This document shows, piece by piece, positions 1 through 11,630 of a stretch of DNA of 64,000 bases. The position numbers and the translations under genes are program-made. The notes under the pieces were generated by a model. The model had not been told where the DNA came from and did no database searches. It worked only from the letters and a program-made list of their open reading frames with translations. Each line of letters begins with the position of its first letter. Position 1 is the stretch's first letter. The DNA lies in contig JAJEKV010000093.1 in assembly GCA_021234155.1 (NCBI GenBank), forward strand, positions 1,426,001 through 1,490,000, read 5' to 3'. This DNA is from Isoetes taiwanensis. Taxonomy: Eukaryota > Streptophyta > Lycopodiopsida > Isoetales > Isoetaceae.

Positions 1-21
1 TTTAACAACCAAATGATTTCA

Positions 22-372
22 TCATCTTGAAGGCCCCAGACTTTCCTCATCTCTAGTCTTGAGATCAAATATTGAAGTATCTTGAGGAGGCACTCGTCCC
101 ATTGGGTCCGTAGTCGCTTTACGTGCATAAGCATCCCGAAACTCGTTCCACTTCGCCCGGACTTCGTCCCCCAACGAAGACGATCTTGTAGGCATCTCAG
201 AGGACCTCCGAAGCCGCCCGGATGTCTCTTTTGCTTCCTCCCGCGTTTTTTTTTCCCTTTTTTTGGCTCTTTGTTTCTTATCTTGGATGATAGTCCGAGC
301 CAAGGTCTTTTCCAATGCCTTAAACTCCTCGGACTTCGTTCCTCCCCTGTTTTGTTTGCGGGGGTCTTCCAT
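22..372 (-). CDS. Hypothetical basic, charged protein or exon (116 aa)
   Basis: An open frame on the minus strand starts at an ATG (MEDPRKQN) and encodes 116 residues. Roughly residues 14-55 are very rich in Lys, Arg and Glu (KKREKKTREEAK), predicting a charged helix or nuclear-localisation stretch. The rest is polar, with no hydrophobic core, signal peptide or membrane segment. I recognise no family. The composition is low-complexity but not a simple repeat, so the frame could be a real exon or fortuitous. Minus-strand coding-like sequence continues at 1156-2697, so it could be a downstream exon of the same locus, but I saw no convincing splice connection. Confidence 0.28.
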   Translation of the reverse strand: MEDPRKQNRGGTKSEEFKALEKTLARTIIQDKKQRAKKREKKTREEAKETSGRLRRSSEMPTRSSSLGDEVRAKWNEFRDAYARKATTDPMGRVPPQDTSIFDLKTRDEESLGPSR

Positions 373-539
373 ATTCTATCCATTGTCATGGGCATGACCC
401 GAGTTGTTCCAATGTGATGGGCGCGACGCGCAAGGAAAGCATGTCACCAATGCATGAGCAGGCATACAAAAAGTAACCGCTTTTAGATCAAGCAAAAAAG
501 GATAATCGAAAACGCCAAAGGCGCTCGCCGCCAATTCCG

Positions 540-960
540 GCGCCGGGCGGAATTCATGCGCCAATTCGGCGATGGCGTGAATTATCCCGCTAATTCGCTA
601 CCGGCGTGTATTCGTCTGGGGTTGTCGCGATGAATACACGCCACGCGCGAATTGCCAAATGTATTGCATTTTGATCACCGGTACGGTGGCAATTCGTGGT
701 GGCGGTATTCATGCGCCCAATTCCGCTACCGGGCGTATTCGTCTCGTTGTCATTGTCAGCATGAATACACTTTACACGCCAATTGGCAACGACCGCGTTC
801 GCTACCGGGCGTGTATTCGGCCGCTGATGAGAATGCAAGATATTGGCAATTGGAAGGCGTGTATTCATCCGCCGACAATTCACGGACGATACACGCCAGC
901 GCCAATTGGCAAAGATGAATACATGCCACGCCAATTGGTACGCCTTTGACAAACTGCACC
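540..960. repeat. GC-rich cluster of short inverted and direct repeats
   Basis: About 420 bases are built from two small words. GGCGTGTATTCG or its complement CGAATACACGCC occurs about nine times in both orientations, for example near 604, 632, 731, 762, 809, 867, 888 and 916. The palindrome GCCAATTGGC occurs at 777-786 and 901-910, with variants at 559 and 928. Related stray words occur near 2176-2220 and 4370-4495. Alternating orientation predicts many small hairpins. Open frames crossing it are spurious. It could be the subterminal region of an unidentified DNA transposon. Confidence 0.6.
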
Positions 961-1155
961 TAGTCTACTACCAAGTATTGCTACTTGATTCTATTCCACC
1001 AAATATACTAACCTTTTATAAAGAAAGACTTTTGCCCATTTCGCTCAATGTTGCACTAATCTCTCGCCAGGTCCTCTCAGGGGTATGGGGGCTCTCGTAA
1101 ACCCACACCTCCCCGTGGTTGTAATGTAGCAGATACATTGTTTGTCCGGTGTGCC

Positions 1156-1448
1156 TCAATAGAATGTTTGTCCGTCAATAATAAGGAAGCATACATTAGG
1201 GTTCTCCATCACTGTTAGCTCTTCTAGTGTTGTCCACTTTGAGTGGAGCATCCTTTTCTTATCCCAAGGAAGCACGCCACCGGCATAGGTACTTGGCCCG
1301 GATTCCTCACCATCGCCCTCAATATTTCTCTTGCATGCTCGGTCATACCTCCCGCTAACAAGACTTGACTTATGTGATCTCACCGTGACGGTCAACATGG
1401 ATGGGATGTGTAAAAGATTGGCCAAGTGGGTAGTTGTCTCGCATACTT
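1156..1448 (-). CDS. Coding-like fragment, unknown function (possible exon)
   Basis: A minus-strand open stretch of about 97 codons ends at a stop near 1156 and is preceded by a possible acceptor (GAGTAG) at about 1449. Composition looks protein-like, with a segment containing SHKSSLVSGRYDRACKRN followed by a Gly/Ser-rich part and an aromatic C terminus. The next 170 bases toward 1620 hold coding-like pieces in more than one frame, which suggests either a further exon of the gene at 1621-2697 or a decayed paralog. I do not recognise the family. Confidence 0.25.
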
Positions 1449-1620
1449 GACTAGCCTACTCATTGCCTCCACCGCAAATTTCTTTTGAGTCATTTTCGCC
1501 AAAATGCCATCAACTGTTGCCAAATGGGATGTCCTTTCCTAAGTCCAAAGCAATCTTCATACATCCCTCGATATCATTTTGATGCTTCATCTCCTCCGTG
1601 TAGTAACTTGGAGAAGGTCC

Positions 1621-2697
1621 TCATAAAGCTCTCCTCACCGCAGACACCTTCACTAATAGAAACCGTGTGAGGACGTGTATTTTGAGGCCATCCGACTTGA
1701 AACATGACTCAGCACTCGCGTCCTTCTTCATCAGACCATCTTTGAAACCAGTTGCCCTGGCATGTGTAAATCTGACGAGATCTTTCTTGTGGTTCTTCAC
1801 AACCTCCACTAGGAGTTGACAACATATGTCATCCTGCTCCTCACAAGTGATAAGAATACCTTGTTTCTTCATAAGATCGGTCTCTTTCTTTCTGGAGTGT
1901 AACACAAGATCCACCTTACCATTTGTTTTGCCTACATCAACATACCACTCCGCACTGTCATCCATCTTCTCCTCGGGGCATGGAGGATCTGTGTCTGCTC
2001 TGATAATGGATCCGCTATCATCCATCGACAATGCATAGGATACTGCGTCCTCATTGGGCTTTCCCTTCTTCTGTGAGCTGGAGCTCCCTGGAGTATCTTC
2101 CGAGCCTCTTGCTTTCTTAGGAGGAGGTGTAGGAGCTACCATTCGGTTTTGTCTCTTCTTCCCTGCAAACGAGGGTGCAATACACGCTTAGCGCGATTTC
2201 GAGTGGTCATCAATTCGCCAAAGCTAAAAGTACGAATGGCATACAAATTCCCCAATTCTGAGACATGCACTCATAAGGCGTGCCAATTACAGCATGCCGA
2301 ACAGACACTCGAAGGCAGGCCAACTAAACACGGTCATACTACTTTTTTACAATACGTGGACAAATCATAGACGAATGCTTAATCACGAAAGGTGACAATT
2401 TAACACGTGAAGGACATTTATTATGCATATGCGAAAATGAGCAACTAATCAAATGATAGACAGAGGAGTGATCAGCTATAGAAATTTAAGTCACTCACTA
2501 CGAAATAATAGACGAGAGTTTATGCGAGGAAGATACGTAGCAAATACAAGAAATACAAGAATACAGAGCATACACCGCACACTAATCGAGCAATGAACAA
2601 TGAATGAATAACACACAGAGTGATGACAATACTGACCTTTGAGCATCTTCTCTGCCCGTCCGCCCGAGTTTGAGCAAAGACGACCTTTGGGCGGCAT
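1621..2697 (-). CDS. Unknown two-exon gene, 200 aa, basic N terminus
   Basis: Exon 1 (2697-2637) opens with ATG and encodes MPPKGRLCSNSGGRAEKMLK. It ends at a good donor, AAAG|GTCAGT. A 474-base intron ends at GTTTGCAG, and exon 2 (2162-1621) continues in the same frame, starting KKRQNR, to a stop; 603 coding bases give 200 residues. Residues about 20-60 are Lys/Pro/Ser-rich with nuclear-localisation-like KKRQNR and KKAR. Residues about 85-190 look globular and include a Cys pair in DDICCQLL. Exact phase agreement across a canonical GT-AG intron is the main support. Another donor (GCG|GTGAGG) near the 3' end could splice to sequence around 1448, so the C terminus is uncertain. Function unknown. 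Confidence 0.45.
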
Positions 2698-2844
2698 CTT
2701 CACATGAGCTTGAGCGCTCTGAGTTCTTTTGAGTTCTTGAGCGCCTCTGAGCAAGTCGACAATCAAAAGCAAGAAATGGAATTCAAAACTTATATAGATT
2801 TCCATAAGGCGACATTAGGGCTCGGCTTTTCGATCGACGGGTTT

Positions 2845-2985
2845 CATTCGATCGACTTTTGATCGACGGTCCGATAGAAGCGAAGGTTATTAAAATTTCA
2901 TGGATCGACTTTTAATCGACGGTCCGATAGAAGGGAGCCGGATATTTAAATTTCTCATGGATCGACTTTTTAATCGACGGTTAGC
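2845..2985. repeat. Three ~53-bp tandem repeats upstream of the unknown gene
   Basis: Units start near 2845, 2897 and 2951. Each carries ATTTCATGGATCGAC or a variant, then ATCGACGG. Inside each unit ATCGAC occurs twice around a T-rich spacer, so every unit holds a short repeat pair. The first two units also share GGTCCGATAGAAG. The array lies 150-290 bases upstream of the ATG at 2697 and could be a promoter element or a minisatellite. Confidence 0.85.
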
Positions 2986-3299
2986 AGGCCTTTACGATTG
3001 GGCCTAATGGATCGGACGCCATCGCATGAAAGAAAGAATGGCTCTACGAATCACCCGTATTGTCAAATCCCATAATTAGATTTCACTTTCAGCGGCTACA
3101 AAAGCAAAGACAATTAATCTGGATAATTTGAAACTACCACCTAATCTTGCCGCCAGCCTTTCTTGTCATTCGAACTCGAAGAACTTGGAAGAACAGAAGA
3201 ACTCGAAGAACTTCGAAGAATGGGAAGAAGCCGCGCTCGAAATGTCGTCGAAATTTCATGTAAGTTCATCTACTCTTCCGGAACCCAAGCTCCAAATTA

Positions 3300-3575
3300 A
3301 TCCCATGATCTTGCGACATTGAACAAAATGGAGGAGAAGAATGCTACATGTCGGCGGCATTTAATTTGAAGAGGAGGGTGGGAAATTGCAAGATAGAATC
3401 AGTCGATCCGGAAGCAATCTGCCATGGAGTTCCTCTTGGAAATGATCATGTGAAGATTCTAGTAATCAGTTGCCATTTCAACGACGAAGCATTACCCAGA
3501 AGGCATCCTGATGGAGACACAGTGGGTGAAAGCATCGGAACCTTTGTTGCATGGCCAGTAATTCGCTTAAAGAAG
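3300..3575 (+). mobile_element. Exon resembling the DUF8039-type domain of CACTA-associated plant proteins
   Basis: An open stretch of about 90 codons ends at a strong donor, AAGAAG|GTGAGT, at 3575/3576. Its core has HGVPLGNDHVK, then VGESIGTFVAWP. The order 'HG-x-PL ... V-x-V ... LP ... G-x-x-G-T-F-V-x-WP' is what I recall from the domain next to transposases in plant CACTA (En/Spm) elements and their host-derived relatives. No transposase, CACTA terminus or partner exon was found nearby. It may be an exon captured from such an element or a decayed copy. An upstream Glu/Asn-rich stretch (3150-3240) with repeated TCGAAGAACT may be part of the same transcript. Confidence 0.45.
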
Positions 3576-3619
3576 GTGAGTTTCATTTTCTTGGAAGACA
3601 TAGAGGAAGATTGAGTGCT

Positions 3620-4638
3620 CATACTAAAATGTACAAGCTGATTCTTTCATATGTATGAAATTAAAACGCTTGCATGCCAGACCATTCATTCGATATTGCA
3701 AAACTATAAGGCCTGCAGACCAGAGCATTCAGGAATTTAAAAACCACTGTATTCTTTACATGGATGGGATATTCTTTAAAAAACATGCATTCTTTACATT
3801 GTTTTAATTACATCTGTGTGTTATTCATCTATGTGTTATTCATCTGTGTGTTGTTCCTCAGTAGTCTCAAATGCTGGCACAATAGTCTCAAATGTCAAGA
3901 AAAAAGATAAACCCGCATACAGATTCCGCAAATAAGATGGTGCGCTATTGGGATATTACCCAAAAATGGCTTCAGGTCCCAAACTCTAATTATCAGCTTT
4001 TGCATTCTCCATTTCAAGCCCCTCCAGCACCCACTAATTACTCATTGAATAAGCTTATGCTTGTAGCCTATGCTAGCACAGAGGAACTTCATTGAATCGC
4101 CGTAAGAGCATGTTAGGGCCCACATGTTTTGAAAACTACCGAAAATACTGGTAGTCAAAGATGATGATATATTTGAGTTTTAACATCTTATTGACATCAC
4201 AAAGTAGTGATTTCAACATGAGCTAATACTACTCTTTGAACATAACACAATTCGTTTAGTCAATCTTGTAGTCTAGGGTACTTTAAAATACAATTATGTA
4301 TTTGCACGTATACAATGTAAAAGCACCTTTTGTAATTTTTATGTAGTCCCTTAATCACACCCAGCGCATTGAATACGCCAGCGCCAATTCATTGAAAAAC
4401 AAATTAGTGTGAGCAAAATGATTTTACCATTGCTCATTAGTGCGCCATGGCAATACGTTCACTTGACAAAGCTAAATATCGTATGCAATTCACGCCCGGC
4501 GACGGTAATGGGATTGAATCAACAGACAATTTAAACATTTTGCACACAAACATATTTCATACCAAGGATCTCCCCTTCAGCCTCTCTCAAAATTAATAAT
4601 GAAAGAGCCGGACCAAAACGCCTTTCAAGAAATTACGC
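3620..4638. other. Intergenic, no supported gene
   Basis: AT-rich sequence with only short unsupported frames. It contains small echoes of the GCCAATT / GAATACGCC words near 4370-4400 and ACGCCCGGCG near 4488. Confidence 0.5.
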
Positions 4639-4862
4639 TATGCTTTCAAGTTAGAGTTGACACTAAAGAAACATATTGCAGTCATTAATCCTTGTATTGC
4701 CATTGAAAATTTTTACATAAGGCCTTTCATTAGAGTTGCCGACCAAAAAAATTTTCTGCAAGTAAAACAGTTCTGCTTTCAAGCTAAAGAAACATATTGC
4801 AGTCAGAAATCCTTGTATTGCCATTGAAAAAAATTTTACATAAGGCCTTTTATTAGAGTTGC
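4639..4862. repeat. Tandem duplication, period ~121 bp
   Basis: The segment with GAAACATATTGCAGTCA, CCTTGTATTGCCATTGAAAA and ACATAAGGCCTTT occurs twice, with the ATTGC word ending at 4679 and 4800. The copies are nearly identical, so the duplication is recent. Confidence 0.85.
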
Positions 4863-4869
4863 CCAAATT

Positions 4870-6240
4870 GTGTTATAAAATTACAGAAGTTCTAGGCAGC
4901 TTTAAGGAGATGCCTAGCTCCATTCATAATCCTCATTTGAGGCCTTTTTTGAGATGCCCAAATTCGCTTTTCCGAACTAAAAAACTAAATAACAAAAACA
5001 AAACAAAAAATCAGCCCCAGCATTCCTCCTTTCTTCCTCCTCCTCTTCTTTTTCCTCGAAGCTTATCCGCCATCTCCTCAAGGATGGCTTCGCAACAACT
5101 TCATCATCTGAGGGAGGAGAGGGCGCCCATAATCAACCTTTTTTCTTCTTCTAATTCTTCCCGCCATTCTTCATCCGGCCTCCATTTCTTCTTTTTTCAA
5201 TCTCGCTTCCATCTCCCTATCCGAATCAAGGGGAGTATGGGGGGACTCGGGTCACGGGTGGCCGGTGCTCGATAATCTTTTCCCGGCGGCTTGCCCCCGA
5301 AGAAATAACTCCTCGCAATTATCCCCTGGACTGGAAAAGGAGAGCAGCCCACAACAAAGATCTCATGGAGGGGGAAATGGATTTTATCAATTTTTTATTC
5401 CGCTTTTCAAGCTTCTGAGGCGAAGTCCCATGGATGGAGCCGATTTAGGCTCGACAGCGGTGGGCTCACCATGGTAGAAGGGAAGAAAGGAAGAAAGGAT
5501 TACGCTTAGAAGGAAGAAAGGATTGGCGGTTGAAAGAATGGAGGGTTTCATGCATGCAAGGTTTTATAGGGGCCAAGCTGTAATTATGATTCCATCACAT
5601 CATACAAGATTTATATCATATACATTTACCTATCATTACTTCTATTGAATTAATTACTACCCTAGGTTATCATAATTCTATAGAATTACCCACATGTCAG
5701 CTATACTTTTTGTAAACCTATGTTTTCATTAATTTTGTATAATTACGAGATCCCAGCTATACTTACAACCAACTTTTGGCTCCATCTAGATTCACGACCT
5801 ATACTTACCCTATTAGTACTACTAGCATACACCCTATGTTACCATTAATTTTGCAATAATTACCTACACCTAAGTTATACTTACAAACCTATTTTTTTAA
5901 TGACTTACAAATATATATTTGTCCATTTAATGGTTTTTTTTGGTATTTCTTAAAGTTCCTTTAATCTGTTCTCAAAATTACTTTGTCCTTTTTCAACCAA
6001 TATTAAGACATTTCACTTTATATAGTGAAGCTTAGATCCTAAAAGGGTAAAAATGTAATGCCTATCCCCAACATGTTTCCGCAACATTTGTTACTACATG
6101 TTCTTATCACATTGTTACCCCATTGTAAAACATTGTTCTCGTAGGTCAACGTCGTGGGACCTCCCAAAGGATATTATGTAAAGTTGCATGGATAAATATT
6201 CATGGCATTCCAATTTCATCTTGGCAAAATTGGCAAGCAA
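4870..6240. other. Intergenic; weak Ser/Phe-rich frame at 5085-5275
   Basis: A CT-rich stretch (5025-5220) can be read as a Ser/His/Phe-rich peptide from ATGGCTTCGCAACAAC, but pyrimidine bias alone explains it. From 5580 to 6100 the DNA is AT-rich with repeated CCTA/ATTAC words and no gene. Confidence 0.4.
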
Positions 6241-8375
6241 ATCATGCAAATGGGAGCAAAATTGCATTACATGGAAATAATGGCATGTTGAGGCCACTTT
6301 TAGATCCCCGGGTCGCTAGGGAGGTTTTGATAAATATATTGAATCCAATGTCGAGAATATGCCACATAAAAGTAGGAAAGATCAACAAGGAAAAAATAGT
6401 TGTCGAAGAGATTGCCATCCCATTGTACACAAAAGGGTATATTGAGGAAGTGAATGCTTTGCTTCGAGAACCAATGGTACCCTCGGTAATATCTCAACCC
6501 ACCTTCAAGACTATGGAGCAAGCACTTCAAGCATGTCACTATAGATTAATTTCAACAACTTTTGCAAAGTGCAACTTGTGTGCTAAGTTGAAAGAGATTC
6601 CGATAAGACCAAGCAACCAAGCCAAAGGGCTAAGATAAGGGAGAGCAAATGAAAGATCACATGATGTATCAACTATCATGTAGATCCACTTATTGGATGT
6701 GGAGAACATTATCATGTTTGGAACCCAATAACTATGTTTGTATTATACATGACAAGATGGATCGGGCCGAAGACTTGTTTGCCACAAAGATAGTTACAGT
6801 ACCCAAGCAAATCAATAGAGCTTATCCTTTGCAAGTCTCTCTATTGAGTGCAATAGTGTGCTGCCCTAAGTGCCAATTTATTATGGCCATTTTAGTTTTG
6901 GTAATTGTGGGAGTGATGGTCCTGATTTTCATATTGGAAGTGTGATGAGGTGCTTGAGGAACTATGAGAGTGGTTATTCGGTGACCTCCACAACCCCTAG
7001 AGGGTGGTAGCCAACCACCTTCAAAGGTACTGCTGGATAGAAAGCCCAAGCCCCTTTAGAGAAGCTTACTAAGGCAAGGTTTAGGAAGTCGATGACATGC
7101 CTCCCAACACGCCGGAGCCCTCAAGTTCACGCCCCCAACCCTAGATCTACCACCAAGGTTCCTCCAACTTGACAATAATTAGGTCGGATGTAATAAAAAA
7201 TGTATATGTTCTCATTCCTATCTTATTTAACAGTCAGGTGTCTTTGAAAGAGTGAATTTAGGGGTTCTTAATGCCCCTGATATACTTCATGAGGGGGATG
7301 GGATACTTGTTTGGGAAGTATAGTGCGCAGCTTGAAATCTCAAAACCGCGACCAATCTTCCTAGACTAATGGAAGTTCTTGAAGGAATGCATTTCACCTC
7401 TCCCTATATAGGGTTGATCATACAAGAGGTGCCCCGATTGAAAGAACTTTATCAAGGTTATGCTCTTTGATATGGAAGGTCAATCTAGACCTCTTCAAAG
7501 ACACTTCTCGGTCATGGAAAATAAGCTAATCATGCAATGGAAGATGAGACCTTCACATGATAAATGGAGGCCGATGAGGGAGTACCTATATGGTACCCAG
7601 ATGAAAAATGGTAAAACCTAAGATTCCCCAGGGGTCAACCAAAAGCTCTTAAGCCTTTTCCAGAGGTGGATTCATTGTAAAGCACATTGAATGACATTTC
7701 AATACATCAAGTATTGGAAAAATAACCCCGATGATACCAACCTTGCATTGATAGATTATTGGACATGTGCACATGGATTATTGGGACAAGTAGACACATC
7801 CCTGCATGAACCTTAAAGATGGATGGCTACCTAAGACTAGGTGGAGAAACGGATAACACATGAGGAAGCCGATGATGTGGGAAGTAGTATTCGTAAGTCC
7901 ATGGCTCCTCCCAAATGGGCCAAAACACTATGTTGGTCCTAGGAAAGGAAGGCCTAAATATCTTGGGCCGGAGGATTATGATCCCAAAGATGACCTTGCT
8001 TTGCCATCAATTTGCACCTATAGTACCGCAGAGCGTTAAGAGATATACCGCGGTGGATGGGTTACACCATCCGTAGGTTTGCAAAGAAGTAGGTGACCAT
8101 AATGAACAAAGTTCGTGGTGGAGTGGTGGTGTGTCCAAGGCACCCGCTTAAATGCGAGGTTGAGATGAAGAAAGGTATAGAGACCGCTGGACAAAGAGAT
8201 GGAAGAGAAACCCTATTGAAGGATGATTGGGTTTCAAGAGTTAGATACTATTTTGTTTTCATGGACCCCAAAGATCATCCCGTGCAAGATCAAGTAGGGT
8301 TACAATATTCTGTGGAAGTGAGGAAGAAAGCTATGATATCTCTAGGGTCACTCGAAGTAATTGACAATATGTAAC
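6240..8375 (+). mobile_element. Decayed plus-strand multi-copy element-like gene, class unassigned
   Basis: Several open stretches in all three plus frames add up to one broken coding region. It begins around MLRPLLDPRVAREVL (6285). It continues through a segment with CIIHDKMD (about 6747-6770), then HFSVMENKLIMQWKMRPS (about 7500) and a YYFVFMDPKDHP segment (about 8250). The CxxHDKMD motif is one I associate from memory with large uncharacterised repeat-encoded proteins of bryophytes and vascular cryptogams (DUF7869-like); this is not verified. Frameshifts and stops are numerous, for example between 6638 and 6649, at 6945, through 7150-7450 and around 8040-8090. No introns or terminal repeats were recognised. 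Most likely an old DNA-transposon relic. Confidence 0.45.
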
Positions 8376-8379
8376 CTCG

Positions 8380-11300
8380 ACATGCATATGTGAAATATTT
8401 TTAAATTTTAATGCAATCATGTTGTGATGTTATAAAAAAAAGTCACATTCTCGATGCAAATTTACTAACCCGGGAAAAAGTTGCAGTGCCAAAATGGTCC
8501 AAAATCCTGACATAAATCCAATTTAAATGAATGATGGTTTTTACCATATCAGAAGGACTTGACATTAACATATCTAAAGAACCATTGCACTGTGATTTTG
8601 TTTAAAATAATTGATTGCCCGAACTTCCGCAAGAATGTATGTCGCCTGAGATTTGCATACTTAATATGGTCAGTCTTGCTGTTCAACTCAATAACAATAT
8701 GGCTACCATCTGTCAAATATTAATCCTGCAAGAACAAAATCAAACAATGGGAACACAATCTTGAATTTTGCAGACATACATACCCATATTGCTGTAACTT
8801 CTGGTAGCTCACGGGCCCTCAGAGTACATGTCAATATAGAGGAAAAGAAGATCCATTTGATAACTTGTAATCTTTCTTTGTATTCTATTAGAGATCCTTC
8901 AGTTCTAGTTCTAAAGAGACTTCAATCCAAACCTGATGTGCAACCTGTTCTTGATGGATTTAATGTGCAGCCAACATGAAGAAGCTAGTGCAATGAAAGA
9001 CAACAGAAAACAGACACCAATAACTGAGGCTTTCGGAACTTAGTCTAGATAGATAAAAGACAAAAGGGTAATAGGACAATATAAAAGCAACTGGTAGACA
9101 GACCCTTATTCTGTTCCAGATTGTAATCCCTAATAAAGAATATGGCTCCATGAGCAAACGAATAAGACTTATGAGGATACCTTCAATAGTGCCGCAATCT
9201 ATTCTACGTACAACAATGTGTTGAACTACTTCAACAATGCATTGTTGCAAGTGCATGTGCACAGGTCAATCCATTGTTGAAACATGTAGAAGAGTCATAA
9301 CAGAGTTGCAAATTATATCTACAACAAAACAACAAAACTGAAATTACCCATTACGATGCACTGTTATTGAAGGAGAGGTAGAAGTTGCTGGAACTTTGTA
9401 AATTACTTCGAGCTGCAGACATATCCAACATTAAAGTAAGCACGTGAATTTACTTGGATTGCAATAGACCCACAACAACATAAACAGATTATGCTATTTT
9501 GCTCATGAAAATGTCTTGCAAAAATAAAAATATGCTGCTCATGCCAAATGGACCCTGAGGCCGAAACTCTGAAAAAAAGAGGCATGATTTTATCTGAAAT
9601 CCAAGACAAAAAATTTCATCTACGCAACCCTCAATTTTAGCTCACAAAATATTTTTGGACAGTCGGAACAACCTCGTCCACAAATCGAATGGTAACTATA
9701 CTCTTCCCAGATGAGTGGAAGCAGAATCAGTAACTGCAGTATTGAAAACAGCCATGAGATTGATATCTTCCAAAACCCTAATCATGCATGGTATCTTTGA
9801 AGACTGATATGCCTTTTGAACTCCGTCACAAACAGAAAACAATCACCATCTGGCATCCACCGAAAATTGGGGACGGATAATCCATCGCAGCCCAAAGTCG
9901 AAATTTCAAAATCATATCCAAATCCACATACCCGATTTTTGGAGCACCAGAAATATTTTCCGTCGACAGAAGTCCCCATAACCTTAGGAAACCAAACTGA
10001 AAATAAAATACAAAAAGTTTCCCACTTGTCGGAAAAACCGAATTTAAACAATAGGATATGAGCACAAGGGCAGGTTACAAGTGTATAGGCATACAAATGG
10101 GATCTTCATGCATCATAAGCTTTCTGTACATGTTGCTTCTATTTTATATTTCAGCTTTTTTCTTTGCATGTGCAGTGCTCTTCAGTATTTTTTCTCTTAT
10201 CCAGCAAGGCCTGATTGTAGGTAGGCAAGGTAAGGAGTATAGCAAATTGGTCAACTGCTATGTTCATCCCTCTGACAAGCTAGCATACCTTTGCAGACAA
10301 GTTTCTAGAGTCTAATGACCTGTAACAGACTATTAGTATGTGTTGCCAGAAGAGGACCAAAACATTACTTCTATCGTGTTTATGAAGATCAGAACTTCAA
10401 CTGTCTGGATCACAGCAAAACTAAAGGTATGAATGTTTTGTTGTTAGTCGTGTGATATGTCAGGCTGTGCTTGAAATATGTTTTTAGGCTAAAAACTAAA
10501 CTATCTGTCTATATGCCCAGTGCCTTCGCACCTAGTTAGTCTCCAAATATTTAGTAGTTTGTCTTCAAGTGTCTGATAATGTCCCACTAAATGCCAATGC
10601 TTAGATTTCACTAAGTATCCCAAAGAGAGGTCCCTAAATATGGGAGTTTAAGCTTGAGCAGTGATACCATATTGTTAATTGCAATGATTGTCTGCACCTT
10701 CTTTTGCAGATTGCCGAGCACACGGAGCGGTCCTTGGAGTCGGCAGATGGAGATAGGCACATAATTTCATGCCTTGATGGATGGAATATCATCTTCAGAT
10801 TATTTTTCTTTCAATCTATTTGAGCTTTCATTTCTATTGGCAAGCTGTTGAATATTTGGGAGAAGGATGCATACCTTTGAATTCTTTAAATTAATAGAAT
10901 GTGAGAAATATTTTAAATGCATTGTGCAACTATCCTGCCTTAAGGCACGCCGCACTTTATACTGTATAATTATGTTTGTTTTAACCTCATTGTCTACCAA
11001 ATATGAGACTGAGAATGTTAATGCTAGGATCTTGCATTTTATCTCAGGCTTATTACGTAGCAAATATGCAATACGAGTACATTGCTGGGATCCGGTAGCA
11101 AAGTTAGTGCCCTGCCCATATTTATCACCATGAATGTCTTAGTATTAACATTTTTAGGGTAGTTTTGGTTTTCATTTTCCACACTGTGTCATCATCTTGG
11201 TAATAGGCTACAATTTGGGGCTCTGTAATTAGTGCCCATATGGTTTTGTGATCTTCTGTCCTGCTTAGAAAGGATGCAAGTGACATGATATAAGTACAAT

Positions 11301-11500
11301 TTATTGGTGAGAAGACACTTAGTTGTGGTAAGCATTCTTGGCAATGTTTGAACTCTTAAGTTTCTTTCCTTTTCTTCTGTTTTGGAAAAGCATGTTCTTC
11401 TTTGATGGTTCCTTCATGCTTTCATCTATATAAGGCATATAAAGATTTTGTGTCTTCAATGTACATTTTTGTTTATAATTTCCAGCTCTTTATTTTTCTT
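8380..11500. other. Intergenic, no supported gene
   Basis: AT-rich DNA with short unsupported frames on both strands (8761-8979, 8960-9262, 9782-10096, 10058-10315, 10867-11133). One exon-like stretch near 10340-10431 ends at AAAG|GTATGA and an acceptor TTTTGCAG precedes 10711, but joining them gives only a short peptide with no recognisable family. Confidence 0.4.
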
Positions 11501-11517
11501 AAGCAGGAACTTGGATT

Positions 11518-11630
11518 AATAAATAGGCCAGTAAAGGTGATAAAAGTAGGCCATTATAGTTACATCAAATAGGCCAGTATAGTTACATAAATAGGCCAGT
11601 ATAGCTATATCAAGACCCTATATAGTGATA
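11518..11630. repeat. Short tandem repeats of ATAGGCCAGTATAG
   Basis: The word AATAGGCCAGTA recurs at about 11522, 11569 and 11591, with a variant GTAGGCCATTATAG at about 11546, each followed by a TTACAT-like word. This is a short decayed minisatellite. Confidence 0.6.

Noticed and set aside
1156-1448. Fragment as a PUS10-type pseudouridine synthase exon
   Set aside because: Only a faint resemblance around SGRY; flanking conserved residues are missing.
2845-2985. Regular repeats considered as a CRISPR array
   Set aside because: Only three units, no constant repeat/unique spacer alternation, and plant nuclear context.
10340-10760. Exon-like pair upstream of PIBF1
   Set aside because: Joining the donor at about 10431 to the acceptor at 10711 gives a short peptide ending in a stop, with no family match.
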